DNA of 58,994 nt from positions 1-58,994 of the forward strand of contig JAFZFR010000075.1 of the NCBI GenBank assembly GCA_017555805.1, written 5' to 3'. Numbering within the stretch: position 1 is the stretch's first letter; each line of letters starts with the position of its first letter. The notes below the pieces were generated by a model. The model saw only the letters and a list, made by a program, of their open reading frames with translations. It was not told where the DNA came from and did no database searches. This document shows, piece after piece, positions 1 through 6,159 of the stretch. Made by a program: the position numbers and the translations under genes. This DNA comes from Alistipes sp. GTDB taxonomy: Bacteria > Bacteroidota > Bacteroidia > Bacteroidales > Rikenellaceae.

Positions 1-837
1 AAGACTATCGACAACGACCTCCCATTGCCAGCAGGTTCACCAACATTCGGTTACCAGTCAGCAAAGGAGGGTGGTACAGTTATCGGCCGCGCAGTTTACA
101 ACGACGCTCGCACTTCTGCTAACTGGTTTGTAGTAGCAGCGATGGGTCGTTCGGCAGGTCACTTGGCATTCGGTATCGGTTCTGCTTGCCACTACCCTAT
201 GATCGTTATCCCTGAGATGTTCAACAAGACAGAGATCACTGTTGAGAAGATCGTAAACTTGGTAGTTTCTTCTATCATCAAGCGTAAGATTATGGGTCTC
301 GACTATGGTGTTGCAATGATTTCTGAGGGCGTATTCCACTCACTCTCTGACGAGGAGATTCGCAACTCTGGTATCCACTTCACTTACGACGACCACGGTC
401 ACCCAGAGCTCGGTAAGGTATCGAAGGCTAACATCTTCAACGAACTCTTGGAGAACAAGCTCAAGGAGCTCGGTTTGAAGGTTAAGTCTCGTCCAGTAGA
501 GATCGGTTACGAGGTTCGTTGCCAGACTCCAATCGCTTACGACTTGGTTTACTGCTCGGAGCTCGGTATGGGCGTTTACAAGCTCTTCTCAGAGGGTAAG
601 ACTGGTTGCATGGTTTACATCTCACAGGATGGCTTCGTATCTCCACTCTACTTGAAGGATTTGCAGGATCCTACAACTGGCAAGATTCCACCACGCTTGG
701 TAAACATCGAGTCAGACAAGATCCAGCAGGTTATCAACAACCTCTTGCACTATGTGACAGAGGCTGACTATGAGGCTGCAAAGGCTTATGTTGCTAACCC
801 AGAGGCTTACGACTTCAAGAAGATTTTGAACTGGTAA
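1..837 (+). CDS. Diphosphate-dependent 6-phosphofructokinase, 3' part (5' end outside window)
   Basis: Phosphorylates fructose 6-phosphate to fructose 1,6-bisphosphate in glycolysis, probably with pyrophosphate as donor. The frame is open from base 1 and encodes 278 residues, so the true start lies upstream; the first internal ATG, at 25, is not the start. The first visible residues are KTIDND, the catalytic loop. In this family a lysine before TIDND is the mark of PPi-using enzymes, where ATP enzymes have glycine. MGRSAGHLAFG, a substrate-binding motif, follows. The C-terminal half is rich in lysine and glutamate, as in the long bacterial PPi-PFKs. Codon use is biased to GGT, CGT and TCT, as in nifJ in this window, which suggests high expression. 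A strong terminator follows. Family certain; donor inferred from the lysine. Confidence 0.93.
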   Translation, partial: KTIDNDLPLPAGSPTFGYQSAKEGGTVIGRAVYNDARTSANWFVVAAMGRSAGHLAFGIGSACHYPMIVIPEMFNKTEITVEKIVNLVVSSIIKRKIMGLDYGVAMISEGVFHSLSDEEIRNSGIHFTYDDHGHPELGKVSKANIFNELLENKLKELGLKVKSRPVEIGYEVRCQTPIAYDLVYCSELGMGVYKLFSEGKTGCMVYISQDGFVSPLYLKDLQDPTTGKIPPRLVNIESDKIQQVINNLLHYVTEADYEAAKAYVANPEAYDFKKILNW

Positions 838-906
838 TTTGTCGCTTTAGGGGCGTTTTCCGAGGGATTTCCTGATGGGCGCTTCCCACAAGCAAACAAT
901 ATCAGG

Positions 907-937
907 GGCTGTTGAACATTGTTCAGCAGCCTTTTTT
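907..937 (+). terminator. Rho-independent terminator of the phosphofructokinase gene
   Basis: An 11-bp stem (GGCTGTTGAAC with GTTCAGCAGCC, one G-U pair) with a 3-nt loop, followed by six T residues. Confidence 0.9.
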
Positions 938-976
938 GTTTGGTGGTGGAGAGTGATTTTTCTTTGATGCGATGAT

Positions 977-1046
977 TGTCTTCGGTGGCAGGGGCGGTAG
1001 CGCATATCGCGTTACTCCTTCAAAGATAGCACCTCAAATGAGGTGC
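977..1046 (+). repeat. Family-1 structured intergenic element, copy A
   Basis: Opens with TGTCTTCGGTGGC, has a G-rich tract, an inner stem around GCGCATATCGCG, then GTTAC, closes with AAAGATA, and ends in the hairpin GCACCT-CAAATG-AGGTGC. The layout matches copies at 11403, 26414, 32175 and 51877. The outer stem is the most degraded of the five. It lies between the phosphofructokinase terminator and the promoter of the steroid-reductase operon. Confidence 0.6.
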
Positions 1047-1148
1047 ACCACTTTCAATCCTCCGCCGCTCCACCCTTACAATTGTTCACAAAATAAGCCA
1101 AAAAGTAAAATAATTGTCGCCAAAAGGGAGCAAATGGGTAATTTTTCA

Positions 1149-1156
1149 TATCTTTG
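1149..1156 (+). promoter_or_regulatory. -7 box for the steroid-reductase operon
   Basis: TATCTTTG matches the Bacteroidetes -7 consensus TAnnTTTG. No convincing -33 TTTG is seen about 20 bp upstream. The inferred leader is about 35 nt and includes the palindrome TCTCTCTTGAGAGAGA-like stretch near 1168-1182 (CTCTCTCAAGAGAG). Confidence 0.55.
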
Positions 1157-1197
1157 TGTAATAATCTCTCTCTCAAGAGAGATAAAACAAAGTGCAA

Positions 1198-1962
1198 ATG
1201 GGAATATCTACTTATAATACATTTTTGGTGGTGATGGCAGTGATTGCCCTCTTCGTCTTTATTGCGCTCTATTTCTTCGAGGCAGGATATGGCTACCTCT
1301 TCGACCGCCGCTACGGCAAACCCATTCCAAACAAGGTGGGCTGGGTGCTGATGGAGTCACCCGTATTCATCGCAATGTGCATCCTGTGGGCTCTCTCACC
1401 ACGCCAGTGGGATATTGTGCCGCTGGTGCTGTTCCTGCTCTTTCAGGCGCACTACTTCCAGCGCTCGTTTATCTTTCCGCTGCTGATGCGTGGCGATTCA
1501 AAGATGCCGCTGGGTATCGTGCTGATGGGTGCTACATTCAACACACTCAATGCCCTGATGCAGGGTGGCTGGATATTCTACTTCGCCCCCGAGGGTTACT
1601 ACGCTGACTGGTTCTCGAAGCCATATATATGGATAGGTGGTGCGATTTTCATCGCGGGAATGGCTATCAACCTCCACTCCGACCACATCATCCGCAACCT
1701 GCGTAAGCCAGGCGACAAGCGCCACTACATCCCCAAGGGTGGTATGTTCCGCTTCGCCTCGTCGGCAAACTATTTTGGCGAATTGACCGAGTGGATAGGC
1801 TTCGCCATCGCCTCGATGTCGTGGTCGGGTCTGGTCTTTGCGTGGTGGACATTTGCCAACCTCGCACCCCGCTCGGCGTCGCTCTACAAGCGCTACGAAA
1901 AGGAGTTTGGCGAGGAGTTCACCAGCCTTAAGCGCAAGCGCATCATTCCATTTATCTATTAG
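1198..1962 (+). CDS. Steroid 5-alpha-reductase family membrane protein (SRD5A-like)
   Basis: Predicted NADPH-dependent reductase of the delta4 double bond of 3-oxo-delta4 steroids or bile acids, giving the 5-alpha (allo) configuration. It is 254 residues with about six or seven membrane segments. By eye it follows human SRD5A2 closely: MESPVF (E53) matches the catalytic-Glu region, HYFQR (Y86) the catalytic Tyr, INLHSDHIIRNLRKPG (from 157) the NADPH site, and ANYFGE (190-195) with EWIG the C-terminal core; it ends in IIPFIY. The human tri-histidine cluster near residue 231 is replaced by SLYK, so the steroid pocket differs. I chose the ATG at 1198; a GTG at 1192 is also in frame. First gene of a three-gene operon with an OYE reductase and an SDR. 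Family assignment strong; the substrate is inferred from context and could be another 3-oxo-4-ene lipid. Confidence 0.88.
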   Translation: MGISTYNTFLVVMAVIALFVFIALYFFEAGYGYLFDRRYGKPIPNKVGWVLMESPVFIAMCILWALSPRQWDIVPLVLFLLFQAHYFQRSFIFPLLMRGDSKMPLGIVLMGATFNTLNALMQGGWIFYFAPEGYYADWFSKPYIWIGGAIFIAGMAINLHSDHIIRNLRKPGDKRHYIPKGGMFRFASSANYFGELTEWIGFAIASMSWSGLVFAWWTFANLAPRSASLYKRYEKEFGEEFTSLKRKRIIPFIY

Positions 1963-1976
1963 AACTGCCAAACACT

Positions 1977-3206
1977 ATGAAGGATATCAAGGAATCAAAA
2001 CTCTTTACCCCATATAAGATGGGTCCCGTCACCCTGCGCAACCGCACCATCCGTTCGGCGGCGTTTGAGTCGATGGGCAAGGACTTCGCCCCTACGCAGG
2101 CGTTGAAGGATTACCACACCAGTGTCGCACGCGGCGGCATCGGTATGACTACATTGGCATACGCCTCAATCAACCGCAGCGGCATCTCGTTCAACTCGCA
2201 ACTATGGTTGCGCGATGAGATTGTGCCACAACTGCGCGACATCACCGACTCAATCCACAACGAGGGCGCAGCCGCTGGCATCCAGATTGGTCACTGCGGA
2301 AATATGACCCACTGGGAGACTGCGGGTCGCTTCCCTGTGTCGGCGTCAAACGGTTTCAACCTCTACTCCCCCACCTTCCACCGACGCCTCAAGCCGTCGG
2401 AGTTAAGGGAGTTTGCAAAGGACTTCGGTCAGGCTGTCGTGACGGCTCACAATGCGGGTTTTGATAGTGTGGAGGTGCACGCGGGTCACGGTTACCTCAT
2501 ATCGCAGTTCCTCTCTCCGTGGACCAACCGCCGACGCGACGAGTTTGGTGGCTCGCTGGAGAATCGTATGCGATTTATGAATATGTGCCTTGAGGAGGTT
2601 ATGGAGCAGGCGGCACGCCACAATATGGCGGTGCTGGTGAAGCACAATATGGAGGATGGTTTCAAGGGCGGCATCCAGATTGATGAGTCTATCGAGATTG
2701 CCAAGCAGATTGAGTCATTCGGTGTTCACGGCATCGTGCTCTCGTCGGGCTTCGTATCGCGCGCGCCGATGGCCGTTATGCGTGGCAGAATCCCTACAAA
2801 GACGATGGGATATTATATGGGCTGGAACGAGTGGATGCAGAAGATTGTGGTATCGTTGTTTGGTCAGTGGATGATTAAGCAGTACGACTTCGAGGAGTGT
2901 TTCTTCCTTGAGAACGCCAAGAAGTTCCGCGCCGCGCTGAAGGGTCCTTTGGTGTATGTGGGCGGTCTGGTGTCGCGTGAGGGCATCGAAAAGGTGCTCG
3001 ACGAGGGTTTCGAGATGGTGCAGATGGCACGCGCACTGATTAATGACCCAGCGTTTGTAAATAAGTTGCTGGGGGGCGACATCACAACACGCTCGGGCTG
3101 CGACCACAAAGATTACTGCATCGCCAGAATGTACTCCGTAGATATGAAGTGTTGCCACCACTGCGACAACCTGCCAAAGGTTATCCGCAAAGAACTTAAC
3201 CTGTAA
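1977..3206 (+). CDS. Old-Yellow-Enzyme family FMN reductase, probable 5-beta-reductase (BaiCD-like barrel)
   Basis: FMN-dependent ene-reductase of 409 residues, predicted to reduce the delta4 bond of 3-oxo steroids or bile acids to the 5-beta form. Visible OYE motifs: FTPYKMGPVTLRNR (10-23), the active-site strand IQIGHCGN (102-109), VHAGHGYLISQFLSP (167-181), the loop RRRDEFGGSLENR (185-197) and the phosphate-binding end MARALINDP. Unlike BaiCD or 2,4-dienoyl-CoA reductase there is no C-terminal NAD domain. The tail has several Cys (CDHKDYC, CCHHC), but not in the standard 4Fe-4S spacing, so how electrons arrive is unclear. It starts 14 nt after the 5-alpha-reductase stop. The pairing with SRD5A and SDR genes, rather than the sequence alone, points to steroid or bile-acid use. 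Confidence 0.85.
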   Translation: MKDIKESKLFTPYKMGPVTLRNRTIRSAAFESMGKDFAPTQALKDYHTSVARGGIGMTTLAYASINRSGISFNSQLWLRDEIVPQLRDITDSIHNEGAAAGIQIGHCGNMTHWETAGRFPVSASNGFNLYSPTFHRRLKPSELREFAKDFGQAVVTAHNAGFDSVEVHAGHGYLISQFLSPWTNRRRDEFGGSLENRMRFMNMCLEEVMEQAARHNMAVLVKHNMEDGFKGGIQIDESIEIAKQIESFGVHGIVLSSGFVSRAPMAVMRGRIPTKTMGYYMGWNEWMQKIVVSLFGQWMIKQYDFEECFFLENAKKFRAALKGPLVYVGGLVSREGIEKVLDEGFEMVQMARALINDPAFVNKLLGGDITTRSGCDHKDYCIARMYSVDMKCCHHCDNLPKVIRKELNL

Positions 3207-3207
3207 G

Positions 3208-4017
3208 ATGAAACGAGGTCAGGTCATAGCAGGGTCGAAAACCGCTTTGGTGACGGGTGCTTCGAAGGGCATCGGTCGCGAGTATGCGTTGCAACTTGCG
3301 GCATTGGGTTATAATGTCCTGATGGTAGCATCGGGCAGAGAGGAGTTGGAGGCTACAGCAGCCGAGGTTGCCGCATCGCAGCCCAGCGTATGGGTCAAGC
3401 ACCTCGTGAAGGACCTTGCAAGCCCCACCGCCGCCGAGGAGATGTTCGCCTACACCGAGGCAGAGGGTATCAAGATAGATATTCTCATCAACAACGCGGG
3501 CATATTCTCATTCTGCGACATCCTCTCGACACCCATCGAGCGCATCCAGCGAATGATTTACCTCCACGACATAACATCTACACTTATGTGCCGCCTCTAC
3601 GCCGCCGATATGATTACGCGCGGAGGAGGTCGCATCCTCAATATGTCATCCTTCTCAATATGGATGCCCTACCCAGGTCTGTCACTATACAGCGCCAGCA
3701 AGGCATACATAAAGAGTTTCTCGGTGGCATTCTCCAAGGAGGTCGAGTCGCAGGGCGTGAGCGTTACGGCCGTCTGCCCCGCAGGCATCGCCACCGACCT
3801 GTATGGTCTATCGCCCAAGTTGCAGCGCTTCGGCGTCAAGACGGGCATTCTGATGACCCCAAAGAGTTGTGCGCGCCGCTCGCTGAATGGTATGTTCCGC
3901 GGTCAGCGATGCAAGGTGCCCGACTGGTGGTTCAGGCTCTTTATCCCCATCTGCCAACTTGTACGCGGCCCGCTGATGCGCTGGTTGCGTAACTTCACTA
4001 TGCAGTTCCAAAAATAG
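3208..4017 (+). CDS. Short-chain dehydrogenase, probable hydroxysteroid dehydrogenase
   Basis: Classical NAD(P)-dependent SDR of 269 residues, predicted to interconvert the 3-hydroxy and 3-oxo groups of the steroid processed by the two upstream reductases. Motifs: TGASKGIG (16-23), NNAG (95-98), Ser147/148 and YSASK with catalytic Tyr161 and Lys165. The helix-4 Asn of the SDR tetrad seems to be replaced: the segment reads YLHDITS, with Asp or His where Asn is expected. The basic C-terminal tail with two hydrophobic stretches resembles membrane-associated 17-beta-HSD/3-ketoacyl reductases. The ATG lies one base after the preceding stop, so translational coupling is likely. The stop codon sits inside a terminator belonging to the opposite strand. 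Whether it is a 3-alpha- or 3-beta-dehydrogenase cannot be read from sequence. Confidence 0.85.
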   Translation: MKRGQVIAGSKTALVTGASKGIGREYALQLAALGYNVLMVASGREELEATAAEVAASQPSVWVKHLVKDLASPTAAEEMFAYTEAEGIKIDILINNAGIFSFCDILSTPIERIQRMIYLHDITSTLMCRLYAADMITRGGGRILNMSSFSIWMPYPGLSLYSASKAYIKSFSVAFSKEVESQGVSVTAVCPAGIATDLYGLSPKLQRFGVKTGILMTPKSCARRSLNGMFRGQRCKVPDWWFRLFIPICQLVRGPLMRWLRNFTMQFQK

Positions 4018-4056
4018 AGAACGCATCCAGGGGCACAGACCCCCGAATACGCTCTC
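4005..4056 (-). terminator. Terminator of the minus-strand holin-like/YtxH operon, overlapping the SDR stop codon
   Basis: On the minus strand, 4056-4040 and 4033-4017 form a 17-bp stem, fully paired when four G-U pairs are counted, followed by UAUUUUUGG. On the plus strand the same positions give A-C mismatches and no T run follows, so it works for the minus strand. Confidence 0.8.
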
Positions 4057-4091
4057 TGATTGATAGGCAGGCAGACCCTGCCCTGCTCGCG

Positions 4092-4406
4092 CTACACTTT
4101 ACGCAGAACGATGTCAAGCAGGCGTAGGGCGACAGAGCGAACAACTTGATAACCGTCGCGCGCCGCAGATGCCACATCGTAGATTGTCTCCAATCGTTTA
4201 TCGATGTAGTCGATTCTTTCACGCACCCACAGCAGATAGATCAGCCACGCCACCACGAGCAGCAACACCGCCACAATCAGGGTGGCAATCCACGCGTGAC
4301 CTATAATCTCGGTCAGCGCCACCACCGCCGCTGCGACAAGCATCAGCACCGCCATCAGCAGCGCGACTCCAAAACATATCAATGGCAACATAACGCTCGG
4401 CATCAT
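4092..4406 (-). CDS. Small two-helix inner-membrane protein, phage-holin-3_6/DUF1469-like
   Basis: 104 residues. Two strongly hydrophobic segments (about 3-30 and 38-62) are followed by a charged cytoplasmic tail (RERIDYIDKRLETIYD). Such proteins are annotated 'phage holin family' or Actinobacteria-holin-X like in Bacteroidetes and usually travel with a YtxH-domain gene, as here (4442-4615). Nothing nearby is phage-derived, so this is probably a chromosomal envelope-stress pair. The exact function is unknown. The last gene of its short operon, it is closed by the terminator at 4005-4056. Confidence 0.65.
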   Translation of the reverse strand: MMPSVMLPLICFGVALLMAVLMLVAAAVVALTEIIGHAWIATLIVAVLLLVVAWLIYLLWVRERIDYIDKRLETIYDVASAARDGYQVVRSVALRLLDIVLRKV

Positions 4407-4441
4407 AGTTGTTTAACCCTGTCTACACACGCCCACGCCTA

Positions 4442-4615
4442 CTACTTCTCGTCCTTGCAGTGACAACGCATCTTGTCGGCCTCCTCCTCGACATAATCGC
4501 GAATCTTGGAGCGCAACTCTGCGCCCGACTGAGGAGTTGTGAGCATAGCGGCTACCGAGCCTACCAATAAGCCTCCGAGAAATGAAACGAGGCTGCAAAT
4601 ACCTGTACTTTTCAT
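4442..4615 (-). CDS. YtxH-domain small membrane protein, 57 residues
   Basis: A short gene reading MKSTGICSLVSFLGG at its start, with one Gly/Ala-rich membrane helix (about 7-25) and then the YtxH signature TPQSGAELRSKIRDYVEE; it ends in HCKDEK. The arrangement (N-terminal helix, 'TP.SG.E.R.KI' box, charged tail) is typical of the YtxH family. It lies 35 nt upstream of the holin-like gene on the same strand, probably in one operon. Two cysteines near the C-terminus (CHC) are unusual. Function unknown; the family is linked to general stress responses. Confidence 0.75.
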   Translation of the reverse strand: MKSTGICSLVSFLGGLLVGSVAAMLTTPQSGAELRSKIRDYVEEEADKMRCHCKDEK

Positions 4616-4645
4616 AATATTATAGTATTAATTCACCCAACAGAG

Positions 4646-4676
4646 TTGCAAATTACGCGCCACGGTGTTATATTTG
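4646..4676 (+). promoter_or_regulatory. Promoter giving a probably leaderless SLOG-family mRNA
   Basis: TTG at 4646-4648, a 20-bp spacer, then TATATTTG at 4669-4676. The ATG at 4681 is only four bases further on, about where transcription should start. Confidence 0.65.
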
Positions 4677-4680
4677 AACA

Positions 4681-5172
4681 ATGAACCAAGAAAAAAATAT
4701 CACCGTTGCCTTCACGGGTCACCGCTCCTACAACGGCAGTGCCGATGAGCGGCTCGCTGCGCTGCTGGAAGAACTCTACGGGCGTGGCTACCGCCGTTTC
4801 CTTACGGGTATGGCGTGGGGCTTCGACCTTGCGGCGGCAGAGGCGGTGATACGCCTTAAGCAGAGCCACGAGGATGTGCAGTTAATAGCCATCGAGCCCT
4901 TTGCGTGGTTTTCGTCGCTCTTTCGTGGCGAGGATGCCGAGCGCTACACAAGGATAAAGGCGGCGGCAGAGGGCTGCATCGTCGCGGGGCACAAGGGCGA
5001 CAGGATGGACTTCATCCGCCGCAACGATATGCTGGTGGAGGGTGCATCGGTGATGGTTGCGTGGTGGAGCGGCGCATCGCACGGCGGCACAGCATACACC
5101 ATCCGTCAGGCACACCACGCGGGCATAGAGTGTCACAACCTCTATGACCTGCAATACTCACTTTTTGAATAG
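4681..5172 (+). CDS. SLOG-family protein (DUF1273/YpsA-like)
   Basis: 163 residues. The N-terminal FTGHR motif (10-14), then FLTGMAWGFDLAAAEAV and the C-terminal GTAYTIRQAHHAG, are the nucleotide-binding features of the SLOG/DUF1273 (YpsA-like) Rossmann fold. YpsA of Bacillus is linked to cell division and LOG-like proteins bind nucleotides, but the reaction of this group is unknown. It starts 65 bp from the divergent YtxH gene and is followed after 14 nt by a lipoprotein gene, so the two may be cotranscribed. Confidence 0.8.
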   Translation: MNQEKNITVAFTGHRSYNGSADERLAALLEELYGRGYRRFLTGMAWGFDLAAAEAVIRLKQSHEDVQLIAIEPFAWFSSLFRGEDAERYTRIKAAAEGCIVAGHKGDRMDFIRRNDMLVEGASVMVAWWSGASHGGTAYTIRQAHHAGIECHNLYDLQYSLFE

Positions 5173-5186
5173 TAAAACCGAAAGAT

Positions 5187-6143
5187 ATGAAACGAGCAAT
5201 AATTATCTCTCTCGCCCTGCTCACCCTCGTTGCGTGCTCCAGCCGAGCCGACAAGAAGGGTCAAGAGCAGACTGCCCCTACATCGCAAACACCTACCTCT
5301 GCCAACCGAGCAAAGGAGCCCGCGACATTTATCCCCGCCCTTGCGCCAAACCTGCTCTCGGCGGAGCAGAAGATGGAGTATATGCGTGAGCACTACTGGG
5401 ATAAGTTCGACTTTGGCGACACCCTCTTTCTGGAGCGCATAGACTCTACCAAGATGCTCAACGCCTTCGCGGTCTACGCTGCGGGCTATCTGCACGACTC
5501 GCTGGCATACCGCTATATGCCACGCCTGATGCAGCGCGCCTCGACATCAAAGAGAATGTACACCTACTTCCTTTCGCTCGCCGAGACTGTGCTCCACGAC
5601 CCCAACTCACCGCTGCGCAGCGACGAGAAGTATATCCCCGTTCTGGAGAGTGCCGTGCAGAGCAAGTGGCTTGACGAGTATGAGCGTATGCCTTATGAGT
5701 ACGACCTCGAGATGGCGCGCCAGAATCGCGTGGGTCGCACAGCCAACGACTTTACCTACACCCTCGCGTCGGGTCGCACGGGCAGGATGCACAACATCAA
5801 GGCGAACTATACACTTATATTTATAAGCAACCCAGGTTGCCCGATGTGCGGCGATGTGAAAGAGCAGATTACCTCGTCACCGATGTTGAAGGAGCTTATC
5901 GAGCGTAAGGAACTGAAAGTGCTGGTTATCTACCCCGACGCCGACCTTGAGGCGTGGCGAGAGCACCTTGAGGACTACCCCGCATCGTGGATAAACGGCT
6001 ACGACGCCAACCTGCGCATCGAGAAGGAGCGCCTCTATGACCTGAAGGCCATCCCAGCACTCTACCTTTTGGACAGCCAGAAGCGCGTGATGGCAAAGGA
6101 TTGCACCGATGTGGAGTATATCGAAAAGTTATTACAACAATAA
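5187..6143 (+). CDS. DUF5106-type lipoprotein with C-terminal thioredoxin-like domain
   Basis: 318-residue lipoprotein with a type-II signal peptide ending LVAC (Cys17). The middle region (about 55-185) is helical, as in the DUF5106 domain common in Bacteroidetes. The C-terminal part (about 185-318) is a thioredoxin fold with a redox pair NPGCPMCGD (Cys218, Cys221) and the cis-Pro region AIPALYLLD. It probably acts as a periplasmic disulfide oxidoreductase; the partner is unknown. The CPMC active site differs from the CPPC of TlpA. Confidence 0.82.
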   Translation: MKRAIIISLALLTLVACSSRADKKGQEQTAPTSQTPTSANRAKEPATFIPALAPNLLSAEQKMEYMREHYWDKFDFGDTLFLERIDSTKMLNAFAVYAAGYLHDSLAYRYMPRLMQRASTSKRMYTYFLSLAETVLHDPNSPLRSDEKYIPVLESAVQSKWLDEYERMPYEYDLEMARQNRVGRTANDFTYTLASGRTGRMHNIKANYTLIFISNPGCPMCGDVKEQITSSPMLKELIERKELKVLVIYPDADLEAWREHLEDYPASWINGYDANLRIEKERLYDLKAIPALYLLDSQKRVMAKDCTDVEYIEKLLQQ

Positions 6144-6159
6144 CCAAATAACCCAAACT

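Noticed and set aside
3100..3206. 4Fe-4S cluster in the OYE reductase C-terminus
   Set aside because: Cysteines are present, but the spacing does not fit the family's CxxC...C pattern and the usual NAD domain is missing.
4092..4615. Prophage remnant because of the holin-like gene
   Set aside because: No other phage gene is nearby; the holin-like/YtxH pair is a common chromosomal pair in Bacteroidetes.
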